Below, in pieces: positions 1 through 10,444 of a stretch of DNA of 64,000 nucleotides. The notes beneath the pieces are model-generated. The model did not search any database. It saw nothing but the letters and a program-made list of their open reading frames with translations, and was not told the DNA's origin. Both the position numbers and the translations under genes were made by a program. Source of the stretch: Verticillium longisporum. Its lineage: Eukaryota; Ascomycota; Sordariomycetes; Glomerellales; Plectosphaerellaceae. The stretch spans positions 3,224,001 to 3,288,000 of the forward strand of contig JAETXT010000007.1 of NCBI GenBank assembly GCA_019188255.1. The letters are read 5' to 3'. Every line of letters starts with the position of its first letter. The stretch's first letter is position 1.

Positions 1-911
1 GCTTGAGTTGGGCGCCTGAGTTGTTGGGTACAAGCGCTGGAGCCGGCAACTACCTTAGCTTACCACCTGGTGTCTTCGCATGAGGATAGATACGTGCCTC
101 TGCGAACAGTCTCACAATAAGCCGTCGGCAATCTAAAAGAAAGCAAGAAAAGAGAGAAACACATCAGAAGAAAACAAAAAGTTGCGTCTTGTGAAATGCA
201 GGGATGCCGACAGGTTCTCGTGAAGGCTCGATCTCCGTCCGAACCCACAAACCATGCTGTGGCAACAGCGGACCCCAAGGGGCAATCCAGCAAAATTACA
301 GGTGGTTCGCATGCAGGCCTCCACCCCGACTCAGGCGCTGGCCCCGCCAACACACCGGCGCTAACTCCTCACGGGCCCGGGCGGCTTAAGTGGGCGGGCA
401 ACTGAAGGCCTTGTACTGCACTTCCAGGCCTGCACCGTCCAACCATCCGACTTTCAAAACACCCGACCCATCCATCCATTCCCCTCACCGACCTCTTCCC
501 TCTGACCTACACCCGTCTTCTCTCGATTCTCCTCACGAACGCCAGTCACCGACAGAACAACCGAGCAATCAATCGCCTATCCGTCACAAAGCACCTACGC
601 CGACCGATCGACTGCGATCGCTGCTTCTGGCACCACAACTCGATTTGGACGCTTCCCCTGGTGTGCATCGAGTGGTGACAAAAGGGATTTCGCATCAGGC
701 TTTTGCACGATGAATGTCTTGCTGTCGCCACAACCTCACCTCCTCCCTCATCAGCACGACTCCGCCCGCCGCTCCCCTTCTCGCTCCGGTAAGCCGTTAA
801 ACCATCTGCAGACGCTTCTCATTTGCGAACGACAATTTAAAAATCACTACCAAATAGCGTCATCCTGTAATCATTTCGACTAACTCGTCAATAGGCAGCC
901 CCTTTCACAAC
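1..911 (+). promoter_or_regulatory. Upstream region and 5' leader of STS1/CUT8
   Basis: No convincing gene. The open frames here are proline/serine-rich with no recognisable domain. The stretch just before the STS1 start is pyrimidine-rich with many CCT/CTC and atcac blocks, typical of fungal 5' leaders. A leader intron is possible between about 790 (CGGTAAGC-like donor) and 896 (ACTAAC-like element then ATAG acceptor). That would splice the untranslated leader directly to the start region. This is inference from splice motifs only. Confidence 0.45.
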
Positions 912-1735
912 ATGACCAGCACCCGCAAGAGGAAGGCCGACGAGGATGGCGATGAGATGTCCATGTCCCCCCGCAGCTCACCTGCATTCTCCGCCCGACA
1001 ACTCTCTCGCCCTTCGAAGAAGGTCCGGTCGAACGAACTTGTTGGTCGCCAGCTCAGCCTACCCAGACTGCTCGAGACTCTGGATCCTACCCAACTGCGA
1101 ACCGTCCTTGAGCGCATCTGCGAGCGACATCCGGATATCGGCCAGGAGGTTGTTGCCGGCGCTCCTCGACCCACGGTTGCTGCCGCGCAGGGCGTGCTGC
1201 AAGAATATGTGGCCAAGATGAAGGAAGCCATGCCCTACGGAGAGTCCAGTGCCGAATACACATACTATCGAGTCAAGGCTCCCTTGACGGCCCTCATCGA
1301 GGCTCTTCTCGACTTCACGCCCCAATACCTTCCCCCATCGAGACGCAAACCACCGTGTCTCTTGAATACCTCGACCTCGCCACCGACATCATCCACGGGC
1401 TGCCCGACTGGGAACTTCAACAATATCGACACCACAAGGACGCTGCCTACGATGAGATCTCCAAAGCCTGGGCGTTGGTAATCAACGAGGCCGCCAAGCG
1501 CGGAGGAGGCCTCAACCTACACTCTGGCGGTTGGGATCAGAAGCTGGCCAAGCACAATGAGATTTCTCACGGGCGGATGGGCACTGCCATGAATGCCATG
1601 GCTACCGGCGTAGGGTGGATGGGCAATGGCAACTCCAGCGGCGCTCCTTCGAACAATGCCTCGGATCCAAACTCGATCCTGAACCAACTGATGTCTGGCA
1701 CGTACGGGGCGCCCGTCCGTGTAGGACCATGGTAA
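912..1735 (+). CDS. STS1: Sts1/Cut8-type tethering factor for nuclear proteasome (one frameshift)
   Basis: Sts1/Cut8 anchors 26S proteasomes at the nuclear envelope and promotes nuclear protein degradation. The basic N-terminus (TSTRKRKADED, nuclear-localisation-like) is followed by the family core: LLETLDPTQLRTVLERICERHPDIG, a helical bundle region, then LEYLDLATDIIHGLPDWE and a WALVINEAAKRGGG helix, ending in a Gly/Asn-rich tail. The core is split over two frames. The frame from ATG 912 runs correctly to LLDFTPQYLPP, and the protein then continues one frame later. The switch coincides with the C run at 1332-1336. One more C there would give a continuous protein of about 274 residues, the usual family length. 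Intronless. I treat it as a real gene with a probable sequence error. Confidence 0.88.
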
Positions 1736-2774
1736 AGGCAGACGACAATGCAGCATGACCAACTACAGCACATTCCGACAGCTCACGACGATTGATGAAT
1801 TGGTTTTTTATGTTTCGCCTGGCTTTTTTTTTTTTGTTTTTCCTTCTTCGCACAAGGCATCGGCAAGGGCATAGACACTCTGTTTTCAGGGGCATTCACA
1901 GTCGGTTCACGGGACGGCGTTCAACTGTTTTTGCACGGATGATATCCCCATCTCAACTACTCACGAGTTGGCAAGCACGGGGGCCTGGGCCCCAGTCGCA
2001 GCTAGGATCAGGCATATCAACATTCCTTTCTCTATGTATGTAATAACAAGCCGGTCGCCATATGCCTCCGCCTTGAGAAGATCTCAAGCTGTAGAGATTC
2101 TTCAAACGACCATGCAGATCCGCAAGTGATACCGAGGAATGTTTTCACCTTCTTATATGAAAGTGTGAGATCTTGTCTTGAGACAAGAAGTCCTCATGCA
2201 ACAGCACACATGTGCTTATTCCACATCGTAAACCTGCATGAAATGCAGTTTGAAACGATATGGCTCATAAGCTGGACCGGTTCGAAAATTGGCAAGTCGC
2301 TCCGAAATTGAGGTATGAAGCCAATCTCGAGCGAGACTGTGGTATATATTCCTCGCATTGTCTGCGCCTGAAAAGCAGACATCTGGCAAGCGGACATTTA
2401 CACATGTTCGGCTCAGCGGATGCAACCTGAAATAATGAAGGATGGCGGCCACATGTACAGCACTCACGCACTGTCATGACTCGCAAGTCAACATTGAGTA
2501 CCTATTTGGTGGGGTTCCGATCTATCGGTGGGGAACCATCATCAAGTCACGTGATCACCCGTTTGGTACTGGGGACTCGACGCGTGTGGTAACTCGCCTC
2601 GGGAACCAGACGCGTGCCACAACACCCAGATGCCCACACTCCACATAGCCAAAGTACGGCTAGGCAGCGACCTGACTCCGACCTCATTTATCTCCTTTAT
2701 CGATACCCAAGTTCGTCTGCCGGTCTGATTACTATTTTGCTTATGAGAGGCTTCATTTCCGCGCCAAACTGAAG
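1736..2774 (+). promoter_or_regulatory. STS1 3' region and RAD52 promoter
   Basis: No gene seen. The first part is the STS1 3' untranslated region (T-rich, 1790-1860). The last 200 bases are the RAD52 promoter, with two ACGCGT boxes annotated separately. Confidence 0.5.
2580..2615 (+). promoter_or_regulatory. Paired MluI cell-cycle boxes (MCB) upstream of RAD52
   Basis: ACGCGT occurs at 2580-2585 and 2610-2615, 190 and 160 bases before the RAD52 start codon. A third copy lies at 2801-2806 inside RAD52 intron 1. ACGCGT is the binding site of the MBF (Mbp1/Swi6) G1/S transcription factor of fungi, which drives DNA replication and repair genes. Binding here is inferred. Confidence 0.5.
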
Positions 2775-4425
2775 ATGCCTGCGTGCGTATTTCCACCCAG
2801 ACGCGTTCAAGATGCACCACTGACCTCTTCACAGCCCAGGCGATCAACACAGCGGCAACCTCGTCAACCCTTTCGAGGAGCCGCAGAAGCGAATGACCGA
2901 ATACACTGCTCAACAAATTGCCACACTGCAGAGCCGACTGGAGAAGCAGCTGGGACCTGAGTACATATCTGCGCGAGCAGGTCCGTCGGGTCAAAAGGTC
3001 CACTACATTGCCGCCGAAAAGTGCATCGCCCTTGCAAACGAGGTTTTTGGCTTCAATGGCTGGTCCTCGGGGATTCAGAACATACAGGTTGATTTCGTCG
3101 ACGAGCATCCACAAACTTTGAAGATCAGCCTAGGTCTATCGGTCATCGTACGTGTGACGCTGAGGGATGGTACCTTCCATGAGGATATAGGGTATGGACA
3201 TATTGAGAACTGCAAAGGAAAGGCGGCCGCTTTCGAAAAAGCAAAGAAGGAGGGAACTACAGATGCGTTGAAGAGGGCATTGAGAAACTTTGGCAACGTC
3301 CTCGGCAATTGCATCTACGACAAGGACTATCTGGCCAAGGTCACCAAGCTAAAGCCTGGTCCCACCAAGTTCGATGAAAACAAACTGCATCGGCATTCAG
3401 ATTTTGCAAAGAAGGAGGAGAAGGAAAAGGAGAAAGAGAAAGAAGAGTCCCTCATCAAGAAGGAGATGGCTGACTCGCTCGACGACCTTTTGGATGCCGA
3501 CTTTGACGAGATGGATTTCGCTATTAATGAGGAGGGTCACCCTGACGAAATCGTGCTGCCACCTGCAAACAATCCATCGACAACAGTACCGAACCAGGCC
3601 ATCAACCCCCAAATCAAGTCAGCCCAGAACATGCAACCCCCTTCCAGGCCCATGGGCAGGAGTGTCTCAGCTGGCAATGTGGGCAACATGCGAGGCCCGC
3701 AAACCCCTACTCAGGGGTCAAATATGAGGCAGGCTCCTCAAGGAGCATACCAGAACAGACCAGTGCCCCCTAATCAACCACGAGCGCCTGCGAACATAGT
3801 AGCACCTGCAGCTCCCCAGAACATTCAACGGGCTAATAACGGTACGCCCCCACCGAACGCTGGTAGTGCCGCTGCGGCCGGGACGCCTGAGTCTGTGGGC
3901 TTCTTCTCTGCTCGCGCCGTCAAAGATATCCCTGAGAGCAAGTTGAGCAGCAACAACCCAAACGCCGCTCTTTCCCTAGCACCAGGACAACACGCATTCA
4001 ACCCAAAGGCCGAAAGCCCTTCGATCCGCAAGACCCCTGGAATTGACCACAGCTCTTCCAAGCCTGTTTCTCGGAATGGACAGCATGTTCCTCCGGCAGC
4101 CAGTCAGGCGGGAGCTGCAGGGGGTGGAGGGATCTCAAGCGCTTCTGGCTTCACCCCGCAAAGACCGACCTCGGGACCTCAAGGTGGCATGGGAAACCCG
4201 CAACTCAGCCAAACAAGACGCATTGGAGCACCCGCTGGCCCGGCTAGCCCCCTCGCCAATCGCAACTCGTATCGCGCCCCTACTATGATCAAGAGACCAG
4301 TACCCCAGGAAGGGGCGACAGGCAGGCCACCGCTGGCTGAGGTAGTGAACAAGAGCGGGCCGACAGTAAACAGTGGTAGTGAAATGGCTGCAGTCGATGC
4401 TGCTAAGCGGCAGAGAACATCTTAG
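2775..4425 (+). CDS. RAD52: Rad52 recombination mediator / strand-annealing protein
   Basis: Rad52 loads Rad51 onto RPA-coated single-stranded DNA and anneals complementary strands in homologous recombination. Exons 2775-2782 and 2835-4425 encode 532 residues. The first exon is only 8 nt (ATGCCTGC) followed by a GTGCGT donor. The 52-nt intron has a CACTGAC branch point and CACAG acceptor, and splicing gives an N-terminus MPAPGDQHSGNLVNPFEEP like other filamentous-fungal Rad52 proteins. The conserved DNA-binding domain covers about residues 30-200 (TLQSRLEKQLGPEYIS, EKCIALANEVFGFNGWSS, AAFEKAKKEGTTDALKRALRNFG). A Lys/Glu-rich linker follows, then a long Pro/Gln/Asn-rich disordered tail with Rad51/RPA-binding character, ending AAKRQRTS. 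The downstream ATG at 2893 would lose the conserved NPFEEP segment. Confidence 0.95.
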
Positions 4426-4848
4426 CCCAGTTTGGAGCTTATTCTGAGTGTGTAACCTGCGGGGGAAATGATGGGGGCATGGCTTATATTGGTGCTTGGT
4501 TGTATGGAGTTATGGCGGTCACCTGGCTGCTCGGATGGGCTTATGAGGTCATGTCACACAAGGGGCATTTGATGATGAATACATTTCTAGTTTGGTCCTG
4601 TTCAATTCGTACATTCCATGGATTGACCGCAATGCTTCTTCTACTCTTTACTTTCCTGCTCAACCTCGTTGCACATGAATATGGCGTCTTCTAAAAAAAA
4701 GTCATGTAGGATCTGTGATTACAATGTGTTCTAGCTTCTATGTGGGAATATACATTTCTAAATACCGCACCATGCTACTGATCAAAGACCAGGGCCGGCA
4801 AATTCAGCATTCTTCCACCCCAGGGCCCTCTTGACACTCAGCCAGAGC
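4426..4848. other. Convergent intergenic region RAD52/MCP2
   Basis: Shared 3' region of two convergent genes. It contains a short hydrophobic open frame (4479-4694) with no recognisable features, which I regard as chance, plus A/T-rich stretches suited to polyadenylation. Confidence 0.5.
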
Positions 4849-6735
4849 TCAAACGCTTCCAGCTTGATCTCGGCGCAAGAAGCCGACCCAGGCGGCGGCA
4901 AGTCGAATGGTGTTTGGCGGCCAAAACAAAGAGCCCTGCTTCTTCAGCTCCTCGACCTGCTCCTCGAAGACGGTGCGCGTGCAGTAACGTGCTAGGATCA
5001 TGAATGTCCGGATCGGACCCTGGCGGGTGTGAAGGTTCTCATCAAGGGCACGTGTGAGATCGTTCGTCTTGAGAATGAGGAGGATGATGCGCGGAACCTG
5101 ACCCAGGAGCTGGACAAGGTCGGCTAGCAGGCCCTCGGAAAGAGCATCCCCCATCTCCTTCTTCTCATCGGCGGTACGCGTCTGCAAGATGGAGGCGCCC
5201 GCATCCTTGCCGTCCTGATCGCTGGCGTTCTTTCCGGAGAGAATGCCAAAGTCGCGGCCCGTGATTGCGGACGCAAAGATCGGGAACTGCTCGTCAGTGA
5301 TGTGGGCTACCTCCTTCGCGTAACGGCGCATGCGGTCCATGTCGCCATCGATGACGGCCAGCCACATCTTCGCATAGGAGCGCTGCAGGTCACGAGGGAT
5401 CTCGCGATACAGCCCATGGTCGTAGAGGATGATGTCAAAATTGTGACCGCCAACGCGGCGACCGCGCGCGTCGTTTTTGCGAATGGCGAGGTTGCCACCA
5501 TGAGGATCGCAATGAAGAGGAGCGCCAGCGCCAAAAATCATTTCGTTGAAGACGCGTGCCAGGCACGCCGAGACCTCATCACGGTCAATACCATTGGCGT
5601 CGAGATATTCCAGGTCGTCTAGGCGGTGGCCGGATTCGCGAGCCATGACAAGGATGCGCTGCTTAGCCCAGAGGACATCAGGGACCACAAGAGGGTGCTC
5701 CGGGAGACGGGCAAAGTGCTGCTGAGTGCGCCTCGCGTTCTCCGCCTCTTCTGTAAAGTCTAGTTCCTTCGGTAAAGATACGTCCATCTCGGAGGAGAGC
5801 CACTCTAGATCGTATTCGGGAAAGAAGCGCTTCAGCATCGAGAAAGTAAACCTGGTCAAGGCCAGGTCAAGAAGCGCCCACTGGGCAAGCTCTGGGTGCT
5901 GAACCTTGACAGCTACGTGCTGCCCAGTCTCCTTGATTGTTGCGGTGTGCACTTGAGCCAGTGACGCAGCGCCGATTGGCTCCAGAGAAAACTCGCTGAA
6001 GAAGTCGAGGATCCCTTGGCCGGTGTCCTTGCGGAACATGTTTTCGATCGATTCGTACGACGAGACGGGGCATTTGTCTTGGAGCGGGATAAAGGTAGTC
6101 GTCCACTCTGTCGGTAGAAGATAGTTCATTGCGCTCTATAATCCATTAATCAGCAAGTTGAACGAGGGTATTGCTACGTGCTGATTTGGCGACGTACCAA
6201 GTGTTGGCCTAATTTGATGAAGATGCCTCCATTCTTCTCCAGAACCTTGAGAGTCCTTCTGGCACATCTTGTATGGCAGTCGCTCAAAAGTTTGGAACGG
6301 ATGTCTTCGTCAGATTCGGAGTCTCGCTGGTTCAAGGTTGTGCGGTAACTATGACACTGTCAGCGCAACAGCTCCCGTCTCATCTCTGCGATAGGCATCG
6401 TACTCATTAATGCAGACAGCAAGTGCCGCCGCGACTCGTCCAGCTCGCTCAGCAGCATCGTATCCGTACTTGATATCGTCGGTAAAGGCTAGCACGCCGG
6501 CTGTTGCAGCGCCGCCTGTCGAGGCGAGAAGGAGGACACCCTTTCGGCCATTGCGAGTATTCGGCCTCCCATTTGTCCAGGCCCTCGAGGAATACTTTGC
6601 TCGGAAGGTAATAGTCGAAGGCGACTTAGGCCGGCTCAATTGGGTGCGGCAGGTGGCGCAAGTCCACCCTGGCGTCCATGGTCGCGTGTTGAGCCGGCGC
6701 AGTGGGAGTGAAAAGGCGGAGAATGAGGCTTTCAT
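4849..6735 (-). CDS. MCP2: ABC1/ADCK (UbiB) family atypical kinase, Mcp2/Cqd2-like, mitochondrial
   Basis: UbiB-family atypical kinases; the yeast Mcp2/Cqd2 branch sits in the mitochondrial inner membrane and affects lipid and coenzyme Q homeostasis. Exons (complement) 6404-6735, 6198-6348, 4849-6135 give 589 residues. The first 60 residues are Arg/Ser-rich with few acids, as in a mitochondrial presequence. A hydrophobic Gly/Ala segment (VLLLASTGGAATAGVLAF) follows. UbiB hallmarks are all present: KxGQ (KLGQ, residues 156-159), the Ala-rich nucleotide loop AASLAQVH (about 217-224), VAVK lysine at 238, catalytic-loop HCDPHGGN (369-376) and YDHGL in place of DFG (399-403). Introns are 55 and 62 nt with good splice sites. 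Yeast Mcp2 has a similar length. Assignment to the Mcp2/ADCK1 branch rather than Coq8 rests on overall pattern and length. Confidence 0.88.
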
Positions 6736-7272
6736 TGGGATGTCGTCCTGTTGCCACCAATGCTCTGACTGAGAAGAGTGGAAGCGGCTGGGAGCATTAT
6801 CATCTGTAGGGTGTTGTGTCGCAAAGATGCACGGAGCACGAGCGCGTGGTGGAGGCTAGAGCTGGTGATGTCGACACATGTGACGAGTTGTTATTAGTGG
6901 CGATCATCAGCAGTTTTTTCTCTACCTTCATCATCGTTGTCCTAACGTCTTCGATACAGCGCAGATAGAACCGTCCCGAGGCCCCACTCCGGTTGGCTAT
7001 CCGTTTTCTGCCTGTTCAGGGGACTTCCGTTTTGACCCGCAGCTAACCTTGGCAGCTTGGCCTCCACCATGAACCAGCCATCTAGGTACGCGCAGATGTC
7101 GATGGGCGCTGTTCCATCATATTTTATTACTCTACAATCCCAAACATCTTCAATCGCCAACTTCGTTATACATACTACCAACGTGATCACGTCAGCACGC
7201 CTATTGAATATAGATTTCTCATTTGATGGAGTTTCCGGTCTTCTACCGTTCAGATCATGTCCAGTTGTCAAC
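6736..7272. promoter_or_regulatory. Divergent promoter region MCP2 / antiporter
   Basis: Start codons of the flanking genes lie head to head. No gene is supported; the small frames overlapping it are shadows. A CATCATC/TCGTTGTCC-rich stretch at 6902-6945 looks like leader sequence. Confidence 0.4.
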
Positions 7273-9073
7273 ATGGAATCTTCACTCGTCTACCACGAGC
7301 CCTACATCACGACCATCGTGATCCTTTGCAGTTTCTTGCTTCTTCTTAATATAGTCTATTATGCGCTGGACCGTATTGTTTACTGTGGACTCATTGGTCA
7401 AGTTCTTCTCGGTATCGCCCGGGGCACGCCTGATTTCAATGGCTAGAGAGAGACCTTGAGAATGCTGCTATGCAGCTTGGCTACAATGGGCACTTGTTGA
7501 TTGTCTATGAAGGTGGAGAGTTTGTTAATAGGGTTCGCGGATATCGCTGACTCGATTCAGGAGGGCTTGCAACCTCATTCAAATCTTTGAAAGCCAATTT
7601 ATTCTTGTCAGTGGGAGTTGCAGCCATTGGCATTGCCGTCCCCATGGGGCTGTCATTCTTCCTTTTGCCCATGATGGGCACATCATCATTGCAGGCGTTC
7701 GCAGCCGGTGCCGCATTGTGTTCGACAAGTCTGGAAACCACGTTCACCATCTTGGGAACAAGTGGACTCTCTTCCACGCGTCTTGGGGTTGTATTGACAT
7801 CCGCAGCCATGATGGACGATGTAGTCGGTTTAATCATGGTTCAAGTCATCTCAAATTTTGGGGGCCCATCTTTCGACATAGTCACTGTCACACGGCCCGT
7901 CTATGTGTCACTCGCATTTGCCATTGCAAGTCCGTTAATCTGCAGATATGTCGTTCTGCCGCTTACCTACCTTGCAGGTCAATTTGGCAAGAGAAAGGCA
8001 CCAAGGTGGTCGCTTGGACCGCCTCTCTAGTTCCCTAAAGACAGCATTTGCTCTCCACATGTCGATCCTTCTTGCATTACTCGTCGGAGGAACTTATGCT
8101 GGTACGTCCGGGCTCTTTGCTGCCTACATCGCCGGGGCATCAATCAGCTGGTGGGATTTAGAAGTTTCCACCCGGCTGCTGGCCAAGCACCTCGTCCGTC
8201 TACTGTCCGCGAAGGCAGGGCTACTGCGAGTGAGAACCAACTACGAAGCGATGCAGAAGGTGCTTCTGCCGATGGAGCTCAAAGTTCGTCCTCGACTTCA
8301 GGAATGGCTGTTTATAAGAGGTTCTTCGAGAAGGCTGTCAATCAAATCTTAAAACCGTTCTTCTTTGTAAGTCCTCAAATTCTTCCCAAGGGTGCTGTCC
8401 ATTAACGCTCACCTACCAGGCTTCCATTGGCTTTTCAATCCATGTTAGCAAAATGTTCTCTGGACCTATCCTCTGGCGCGGAGTGGTCTACTCATTACTC
8501 ATGGTTGTGGGTAAATTAGCCTGCGGACTTTGACTCATCTCATACATGAGCCCGCTTCAGGGTTTGCTGCGATTTTCGTCCCGGCTATCACTTGTTAGTC
8601 AACAGAGTAACACAAAGCTCAGCCCTGTGGCTCTCTGTGAGGGGACACCTCCGGCTGGGAAGGCAGTGGTGGCATCCCGCCCGCCACAGGATCGTGCTGA
8701 GGAAGTGCTTTTGGAGTCAATGACTCCAGCAACGCAGCCTGTTCCCGCGCTTCCGCATAACGCCAGCCCCGATCCCAAGATGCCTGTGTCATTGTATCCT
8801 GCTTGCATCATGGCTTTCGCTATGGGCGCGAGGGGTGAGATTGGCTTCTTGATCTCGGCACTAGCAGAGAGCAATGGTGTGCTTGGGCGACAACCTCATG
8901 AAGGGCAACCGTCGGAACTGTTCTTGGTCAAAATATGGGCCATCGCACTCTGCACAATCGGTGGCCCTATCTGCGTGGGGCTTCTGGTGAAGAGGGTGAA
9001 CAGACTGGAAGGTCAAAAGTTCTCTACAGAAGAGGCAAGCGTCTTGGGAGCCTGGGGTGTCAATGAGATCTAA
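7273..9073 (+). pseudogene. CPA2-type Na+/H+ (K+/H+) antiporter, interrupted by three frame breaks and one stop
   Basis: Fungal cation/proton exchanger of the monovalent cation:proton antiporter-2 family. Exons 7273-7512, 7561-8366 and 8420-9073 carry the family order: MESSLVYHEP start, helices (IVILCSFLLLLNIV), YCGLIGQVLLGIA, LLIVYEGGLATSFKSLK, AFAAGAALCSTSLETTF, RLGVVLTSAAMMDDVVGL, LLALLVGGTYAGTSGLFAAYIAGA, an internal hydrophilic loop, and ARGEIGFLISALAESNG. Lesions: one base too few near 7430 (GTP to WLER), one too many near 7985, one too few in the short C run at 8168, and TGG-to-TGA (Trp to stop) at 8532-8534 in KLACGL-W-LI. With the three indels balanced, the total is exactly 567 codons, the normal size. 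Protein similarity is still high between lesions, so decay, if real, is recent. Assembly error is a fair alternative. Confidence 0.8.
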
Positions 9074-9479
9074 AAATACGTGATCTAGCCGCTCGGCGGT
9101 CAACAAACAGCTTGCGCAAGGGCAGGTCAGTTTGCTGTCAAGATAGAGGTTCCGCTCATGTTGCTGTTGGAATGGTGATATGCATGTATCCGCATTGTGG
9201 AAGTACTTCGGTATGTGCATCTCGGCATGTCTTGGGTGCCCCACGTCTTGACGCGCCGCGTCGGACCGCGACTCAGGGTGGCGTTTCTAAAGTGGTTATC
9301 TACCCCGGGTATGGCGACTACTTGATCTTCCACAACAACGACCTTGACACCTTGTTCTCTGGCTTCTGCATTCTGCACCGCTTCACTTGAGTATCCGAGA
9401 AAGTCACTCTGCTCAGTATATCATGTTTTCTCTCGCCCAGACCCCGATCTTTTCAACAGCATTTGACGCTACCAGCAAC
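9074..9479. other. Intergenic region before the unknown gene at 9480
   Basis: No gene seen. It contains an in-frame upstream ATG at 9423 and a small frame without recognisable domain. Probably the antiporter 3' end plus the promoter of the next gene. Confidence 0.4.
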
Positions 9480-10238
9480 ATGCCGTGGACCCATAGCCAT
9501 CGACCTTCCATTTCCTCACCTCTCTCCTCCTCTCCCCTTCGCGCGACCTCCCCCGCGTCACCGACAAGACGCACCACTCTGGACTTTTCGAACCGTCAAA
9601 CACAGTCGTCGCCAATTCAAGCATCATCCTCCAAGTTCAAATACGCGTCGCGACAAACCAAGCCGAATCCAGCAGTCCGTCGTCGTGAAGAAGCTCAAGA
9701 GAGCAGGCGAAAGCTGTTCTTGCAGAACGTACGCCAGCGTGCTGATGAGCGTAATTACGAGCGAAGGGACATGGAAGGAATCGTGAGTCCAACCCCGTTG
9801 CGGTCAACCTGCGACCTCGGCCTTGCCCTGGGTGCCTTGGATGAATAGAGGCTGATTGATGGCGCGCAGCTTCTCAAATCAAGCTGGGATAAGCAGATGC
9901 GGGAGCTCGTTCTCGCAAAGCGACTCGAGAGTGATGCCGTGTTCTCTGAAGCGGACATCGAACACGTGGCTGAACTGCTGATGCAAGAGGAGGCATCGTC
10001 AGAAATCCAGCAGCCACCCGAAAACATCGATGATATGATGGTCGACGAAATGGCTATGCAAGAACAGAGCGAATTGGATGCGCTTGTCATGGCGTACCAC
10101 GAACCTGCCATGGATCAGCAGGCTGCCTCGAACTCCAGCACAGACGCTCACAGCATGTCCGATGATGAAGACTACGATGCAATCTTCTTGGGCCTGGTAT
10201 CACAAGAGGACTTTTCAGAGCAGATGGATATGTCGTGA
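9480..10238 (+). CDS. Conserved-looking unknown protein, Ser/Pro-rich basic N-terminus, acidic C-terminus
   Basis: I do not recognise the family. Exons 9480-9782 and 9870-10238, with an 87-nt intron (GTGAGT donor, GGCTGATTG branch, GCAG acceptor), give 223 residues. Residues 1-60 are Ser/Pro/Arg-rich (RPSISSPLSSSPLRATSP). Residues 60-100 are strongly basic and probably helical (VRRREEAQESRRKLFLQNVRQ). After LLKSSWDKQMREL the second exon is acidic (EADIEHVAELLMQEEASSE, MMVDEMAMQEQSELDAL) and ends with a DDEDYDAIFLGL segment. The layout suggests a nuclear or RNA-associated adaptor, which is only a guess. The ATG at 9480 was chosen over the in-frame ATGs at 9387 and 9423 because the leader before it is pyrimidine-rich. 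Confidence 0.7.
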
Positions 10239-10444
10239 TACACACGAAATTCTCGTGGAATTGGTCATGGTCTTTGGGTTGGGCGTAACGGGATACCATT
10301 TATTCAGCGTTTGGGGGAGGAAACCGGAGCTGTCTGGCATGGAGTTCAGGAAACGATGCGAAAACGTACTTCAAGGCACTCTGGTCGTACATCCTTGTTT
10401 TCGTCATCGGGTACATATGTCAATGTCGAAGTGTAATTGCCCTT

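Noticed and set aside
8532..8534. RIP (repeat-induced point mutation) as the cause of the antiporter stop
   Set aside because: The G-to-A change is in a CpC context on the other strand, and the locus does not show the general A/T shift expected of RIP.
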